Positions 14,707-17,598 of a DNA stretch of 17,598 nt are shown one piece after another (the stretch's first letter is position 1; every line of letters begins with the position of its first letter). The stretch comes from an uncultured Alistipes sp. GTDB lineage: Bacteria; Bacteroidota; Bacteroidia; Bacteroidales; Rikenellaceae. Position numbers and translations under genes: made by a program. The notes beneath the pieces were generated by a model that saw only the letters and a list, made by a program, of their open reading frames with translations, was not told the origin of the DNA and did no database searches. The stretch covers positions 1-17,598 of the forward strand of contig URTU01000034.1 of NCBI GenBank assembly GCA_900550925.1. The letters are read 5' to 3'.

Positions 14707-15749
14707 AACCCGCTCGAATCGTCTCATTGATCGTAATTGTTCTGTCGGCAGCCCTGATCGTCTGGTCGCTCAGCGGCCGGATGTTCGCCCCGCGCAGCTT
14801 CAACTTCACAATCGAGGGCCCGGCCCATGAAAATGGCGCAACCGTATGGCTATACGTCTCCGATGAGGTACTGGACTCGTGTGTGGTTACCGATTCGCAC
14901 TTCTCCTTCTCGGGCAGGCTGAAAAGCCCCTGCACCGCCTCGATCGAAACCGACGAGTCGGTCATCTGCAGCCAGCTCTTCATCGAACGGGGAAACGTCA
15001 GAATCGATACCGCCGGCCGCGCTTCGGGTACGGCGGGGAACGATGCCCGCAGACGCTTCATTGCGGCCGAAGACTCGCTTTCGCACCTCTATGCCGCCGA
15101 CATTGAACTGGCAGCGTCGATGATCGATTCGCTCACAGCTGCCCATATAGCCCTCAACCGCGACAACATGTGCGGCGTATGGCTCTTCGCCCGAACGGCC
15201 GGCCGGATGGATATCGGAAGCCGGCGCACGACGCTCAACCTCATATCGAAGCCTCTGCGCAACAATCCGCTGCTGGTCGACATCCGCAACTCGATCGAGC
15301 GTTTCGACGCCGTACAGCCGGGCCGCAAGGCCATTTCCGTGACACTTCCCGACACCGACGGCCGGATGATATCGATCGACAGTCTGCTGGCGGAGGGGAG
15401 ATACGTACTGCTCGATTTCTGGGCTACGTGGGATGGCAGGCGCGACCGCGACCAGATGCTGGAAACGATAACCGCCCCGTACGGAGAGGCGCAACTTACG
15501 GTCTGCCGCATCTCGATCGACAACAGCCGCAGCCGCTGGAGATCGGCCGTGAAGGAGTCCCCTGCGCAATGGATTCAGCTGAATGCCGTCGACACGGCCA
15601 CATTCCGCGCCGCGGCGGCCGAAGCCTATGCAATCGATTCACTCCCGATGAGTTACCTCATCTCACCCGACGGACATATCTCCCTGCGCACTAACGATAT
15701 AGGTGCATTGAAGGCCGAATTGGCAAGTCTCTTCGGTGAAAAAAATTAA
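14703..15749 (+). CDS. TlpA-like protein with both active-site cysteines lost
   Basis: A 348-residue membrane-anchored or exported protein. Residues about 5-24 (RIVSLIVIVLSAALIVWSLS) form a signal anchor without a lipobox cysteine. A DUF4369-like domain (about 33-115) is followed by a helical linker and a thioredoxin-fold domain (about 215-348). The fold is supported by RYVLLDFWATW, then SLPMSYLISPDGHISL with the cis-proline, exactly as in the TlpA gene upstream. The active site reads WATWDGRRD, so Asp244 and Arg247 replace the two cysteines of WCxxC and thiol-disulfide exchange cannot work. It may be a binding or chaperone-like paralogue. It overlaps ruvC by 4 nt. A tRNA promoter lies just past its stop. 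The family is sure; the role is not. Confidence 0.88.
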   Translation: MKPARIVSLIVIVLSAALIVWSLSGRMFAPRSFNFTIEGPAHENGATVWLYVSDEVLDSCVVTDSHFSFSGRLKSPCTASIETDESVICSQLFIERGNVRIDTAGRASGTAGNDARRRFIAAEDSLSHLYAADIELAASMIDSLTAAHIALNRDNMCGVWLFARTAGRMDIGSRRTTLNLISKPLRNNPLLVDIRNSIERFDAVQPGRKAISVTLPDTDGRMISIDSLLAEGRYVLLDFWATWDGRRDRDQMLETITAPYGEAQLTVCRISIDNSRSRWRSAVKESPAQWIQLNAVDTATFRAAAAEAYAIDSLPMSYLISPDGHISLRTNDIGALKAELASLFGEKN

Positions 15750-15765
15750 AAAAAATCTTTATTTG

Positions 15766-15797
15766 TTTGGCTATTCTGCCAAATATGTCTATATTTG
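15766..15797 (+). promoter_or_regulatory. Consensus Bacteroidota promoter of tRNA-Arg
   Basis: TTTG (15766-15769), a 20-nt spacer, and TATATTTG (15790-15797) match TTTG-N19-21-TAnnTTTG exactly. An A/T-rich run (15740-15765) lies upstream and could act as an UP-like element. Transcription would start near 15803, about 7 nt before the tRNA. This is the strongest promoter match in the window. Confidence 0.8.
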
Positions 15798-15809
15798 CAA
15801 TCGCAAAAC

Positions 15810-15883
15810 GGCTCCGTAGCTTAATTGAATAGAGCATTTGACTACGGATCAAAAGGTTACAGGTTTGAGTCCTGTCGGAGTCA
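15810..15883 (+). tRNA. tRNA-Arg (anticodon ACG)
   Basis: A 74-nt cloverleaf. Acceptor GGCTCCG (15810-15816) pairs with CGGAGTC (15876-15882), with one G-T pair. The D-arm is GCTTAATTGAATAGAGC. Anticodon stem TTTGA/TCAAA encloses the loop CTACGGA, with anticodon ACG at 15844-15846. The T-arm is ACAGG-TTTGAGT-CCTGT, and the discriminator is A. CCA is not encoded (CAAG follows). A34 is expected to be edited to inosine to read CGU, CGC and CGA. Confidence 0.95.
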
Positions 15884-15893
15884 CAAGTTTTCG

Positions 15894-15924
15894 AACGTCG
15901 GTCCAACAAGGCCGGCGTTTTTTT
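15894..15924 (+). terminator. Intrinsic terminator of tRNA-Arg
   Basis: A 10-bp stem pairs AACGTCGGTC (15894-15903) with GGCCGGCGTT (15910-15919), with two G-T pairs, a 6-nt loop, and a run of seven T (15918-15924). It starts 11 nt after the tRNA end, so this is a single-tRNA transcription unit. Confidence 0.88.
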
Positions 15925-16001
15925 ATGAAATTGGGAGTAGCGGCCCCTTCTTGCAATAATGAACAAATCAAAAACGGGCGCCTCGACTATCAATCGAATA
16001 T

Positions 16002-16011
16002 CCCCCCCCCC
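16002..16011. repeat. C10 homopolymer tract
   Basis: Ten consecutive C residues, the longest homopolymer in the window, 272 nt upstream of the fimbrillin ATG and outside any supported gene. Tracts of this length can slip during replication. Whether this one affects expression cannot be told from the sequence. Confidence 0.9.
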
Positions 16012-16230
16012 GACCCAGCCAACCGTTCGTGGGTTTCCGAACAGCCCCAACGGATACGGCAAAGCATCTGAATCTCATTGCCGATCCATTCCGCTCTCGA
16101 TCTGACCCATCTTCCACAATCCACGCAGGCCAAGAAATTCGCGTCCCGATGCCGCGCATACCGGGCCGAAATGACAACATTCACAATCGCCATAACTCAT
16201 TGTAACTGACGGCCCCGTACGGCACAGGTT

Positions 16231-16248
16231 TTGCATCGATCCATGCAA
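16231..16248. promoter_or_regulatory. Dyad TTGCAT-N6-ATGCAA upstream of fimbrillin gene
   Basis: A perfect 6-bp inverted repeat (16231-16236 and 16243-16248) with a 6-nt spacer, ending 35 nt before the fimbrillin ATG. The size and position would suit an operator for a dimeric regulator. No regulator is visible nearby, and such a short dyad can arise by chance. Confidence 0.3.
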
Positions 16249-16283
16249 TTCAGAACAATTTCATACAAACCAATCGAAACGAT

Positions 16284-17246
16284 ATGAAATCTCATGCCTT
16301 TTATCTCATCCTGCCGATAGCCGCCATAGTTCTCTTGTTCGGCAGTTGCTCCGAAAGCACCATCACAATCGATTGCAACGCTCCTGCGGCATCTCCATCC
16401 GTGTCCGACGACGATTCGGCTGCAGATACCGTAGCCGACAATCTGGTCAAGTTCCACGCTACGCTCGAGAGCCTGAACATGACCCGATCAATGTCGCCTA
16501 TTGCAGCCAATACACGCGTTACGATCTTCGCATACCATGGCCAAACCGACAACGCCACCTCGACCGCCCCGATGGCCCGCGGATCATACGTCGCACAACA
16601 GGCCGGAATGCTCTCCGGCGTCTCCAACTACAACATGTATCTGAGCAACGGACTATTCGATTTCTACGCCGTATCGGCAAACTCCACCGACAGCCCGCCG
16701 GTCTTCACCAACGGCGTTTCGAGCGCCCTTCAGAATGGAGTTGACTATCTGTGGTGGGGGTGCGCAAATTACGAAATAAACAGCCCGCAGGTCTCCGTTC
16801 CCATCGTATTCAACCATTCGGCCACACAGGTTGTCTTCGAAATCGCTGCCGGATCCGGAATAGCTCTTCAGCAGGTTGTTTCGGCAACAATAACCCCGCC
16901 ACAGACCGGGGCTACAATGGATCTGACGACCGGTATAATCACCCCGGCAACAGAATACGGAACCGTTCCGGCCTCGATGGGAATAAACGGGCTGACGCTG
17001 CAATATACGATGCTTCCCCTGCAGACAACCTCGCCCATGACTCTGGACATGTCGCTCAATCTGAACTACGATCCGACACCGCATCAATACAGTGTTAAGG
17101 TTCCGATTCCCGACGGCGGTTTGCAGGCGGGCAATTCCTATCTGTTCCGTGCGATCATCGATGCCGATACGGTCACTTTCCCGTCGGTCGAAGTAACCGA
17201 CTGGGTGACGGTCGACGAAACCGGAAATCCGCTATATCCGCATTAG
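16284..17246 (+). CDS. Fimbrillin-like lipoprotein (Mfa/FimA-type)
   Basis: A 320-residue exported lipoprotein resembling the fimbrillin (Mfa-like, type V pilin) family of Bacteroidota. The signal peptide ends in LLFGSC, with Cys22 the likely lipidated residue, followed by SES. FHATLESLNMTRSM (about 57-70) is like the first strand of pilin N-domains, and the arginine at 68 could be a maturation protease site. FNHSATQVVFEIAAG is the 'f.H..s.i.f.i' strand common in these proteins. NSYLFRAIID and VEVTDWVTVDETGNPLYP form the typical ending. It may be a stalk or tip subunit of a surface fimbria, or a stand-alone adhesin-like lipoprotein. No other fimbrial gene is in the window. Lysine is scarce and Ser/Thr/Asn abundant, as in exported proteins. 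Confidence 0.82.
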   Translation: MKSHAFYLILPIAAIVLLFGSCSESTITIDCNAPAASPSVSDDDSAADTVADNLVKFHATLESLNMTRSMSPIAANTRVTIFAYHGQTDNATSTAPMARGSYVAQQAGMLSGVSNYNMYLSNGLFDFYAVSANSTDSPPVFTNGVSSALQNGVDYLWWGCANYEINSPQVSVPIVFNHSATQVVFEIAAGSGIALQQVVSATITPPQTGATMDLTTGIITPATEYGTVPASMGINGLTLQYTMLPLQTTSPMTLDMSLNLNYDPTPHQYSVKVPIPDGGLQAGNSYLFRAIIDADTVTFPSVEVTDWVTVDETGNPLYPH

Positions 17247-17297
17247 ACCGGCATTCGGCCGTACGGAGACAATCCGACAAGCGGCCGTTGACAATTG

Positions 17298-17344
17298 AGG
17301 CGGCAGCACCTGCCGGTTTCCGGGCCGGACGAGTGCTGCCGCCT
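17298..17344 (+). terminator. Perfect 12-bp inverted repeat after fimbrillin gene
   Basis: Arms AGGCGGCAGCAC (17298-17309) and GTGCTGCCGCCT (17333-17344) flank a 23-nt loop that itself contains CCGG/CCGG (17313-17316 and 17325-17328), so the stem may extend as a nested hairpin. It begins 51 nt after the fimbrillin stop. There is no T-tract, so it is a possible transcript-end structure and not a textbook terminator. The rest of 17247-17487 shows nothing else. Confidence 0.5.
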
Positions 17345-17487
17345 GGTATCATTTCACCTGTCGCACCTTCACCGGCCTGGACACTCCCGAAACTCTCCGC
17401 CCGGCAACCACGACACACGTCAACTTGCTTCCCCCGCCACGCCCGACTTCTCCGCAAACAAATCAAGTACGCTGCCGTAGCTGCAAT

Positions 17488-17522
17488 AAAAAAAGCGACA
17501 GACTTTGCAAAGTCTGTCGCTT
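17488..17522 (-). terminator. Intrinsic terminator of tRNA-Ser
   Basis: Bases 17493-17522 are a perfect 30-bp palindrome (half-site AAGCGACAGACTTTG). On the minus strand it is followed by a run of seven T (17494-17488). It lies 22 nt past the 3' end of tRNA-Ser, so it should terminate that transcript. Confidence 0.9.
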
Positions 17523-17544
17523 CCGGCCTGTTCGGCATTTCCAG

Positions 17545-17598
17545 CGGAGAGAGAGGGATTCGAACCCCCGGTACAGTTGCCCGTACACCGCATTTCGA
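17545..17598 (-). tRNA. tRNA-Ser (anticodon CGA), 3' part at window edge
   Basis: Read on the minus strand from the window edge, the sequence starts at T33, then anticodon CGA, A37, A38, and the 3' strand TGCGG of the anticodon stem. A long class II variable arm follows (GTAC...GTAC stem), then the T-arm GGGGG-TTCGAAT-CCCTC, the acceptor strand TCTCTCC (17552-17546) and discriminator G (17545). The long arm with discriminator G indicates serine and not leucine. CCA is not encoded. The 5' half lies beyond the window. Confidence 0.88.

Larger units (their letters stand above)
15925..16283. other. Gene-poor region between tRNA-Arg and fimbrillin gene
   Basis: This stretch of 359 bases has no gene I can support. 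Two overlapping minus-strand frames (about 15968-16193) have no recognisable motif, and both run through the C10 tract. Features seen are the C10 homopolymer at 16002-16011 and a TTGCAT/ATGCAA dyad at 16231-16248. No TAnnTTTG element lies in front of the fimbrillin gene, so its promoter is not identified. Confidence 0.6.

Noticed and set aside
15968..16193. Overlapping 60-70 codon minus-strand frames through the C10 tract
   Set aside because: No family motif, membrane pattern or start context was seen. Composition changes across the homopolymer, so chance frames are more likely than a phase-variable gene.

Overview
The window looks like a chromosomal segment from a Bacteroidota bacterium, most likely Bacteroidales and plausibly Alistipes/Rikenellaceae. 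I infer this from several signs. The V-type ATPase operon carries a DUF2764 gene. DUF4301, DUF4369/TlpA-like and fimbrillin-type genes are present. The starts lack Shine-Dalgarno sequences and have A-rich upstream stretches. Several promoters match the Bacteroidota pattern TTTG-N19-21-TAnnTTTG. The GC content is fairly high for Bacteroidales. Genus assignment is a guess.

Left block (1-4166, minus strand): a V/A-type ATPase operon reads leftwards as atpE, a DUF2764 gene, atpA and atpB. atpB runs off the window edge. The genes are 11-16 nt apart and share one recognisable promoter upstream of atpE. The next gene (4404-5846, minus) encodes DUF4301, a conserved Bacteroidota protein with nucleotidyltransferase-like motifs. 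Its apparent promoter lies about 270 bp upstream. The predicted leader crosses an extremely strand-biased C/T/A-rich low-complexity tract, which is G-rich in the transcript, with possible G-quadruplex tracts. This promoter overlaps the start of the divergent murB gene.

Central block (6138-15749, plus strand): a run of housekeeping and envelope genes. In order they are murB (peptidoglycan precursor), tilS (tRNA-Ile lysidine), holA (DNA polymerase III delta), an aminotransferase-IV-like protein with no lysine at all, a small membrane-anchored coiled-coil protein (DUF6549-like), coaD (coenzyme A), lpxD (lipid A), a TlpA/DUF4369 thiol-disulfide lipoprotein, ruvC (Holliday junction resolvase), and a second TlpA-like protein whose active-site cysteines are both replaced. 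Tight spacing and ATGA overlaps (holA/aminotransferase and ruvC/second TlpA) suggest cotranscription. A long perfect inverted repeat separates the first TlpA gene from ruvC.

Right block (15766-17598): a tRNA-Arg(ACG) with a consensus promoter and an intrinsic terminator. After it comes a gene-poor stretch with a C10 homopolymer, then an orphan fimbrillin-like lipoprotein gene. The window ends in the 3' half of a tRNA-Ser(CGA) on the minus strand, with its own terminator.

I see no clear new multi-gene system. The best leads are the lysine-free PLP-fold protein, the cysteine-less TlpA paralogue overlapping ruvC, the G-rich leader and interlocked promoters between DUF4301 and murB, and the orphan fimbrillin between two tRNA genes.
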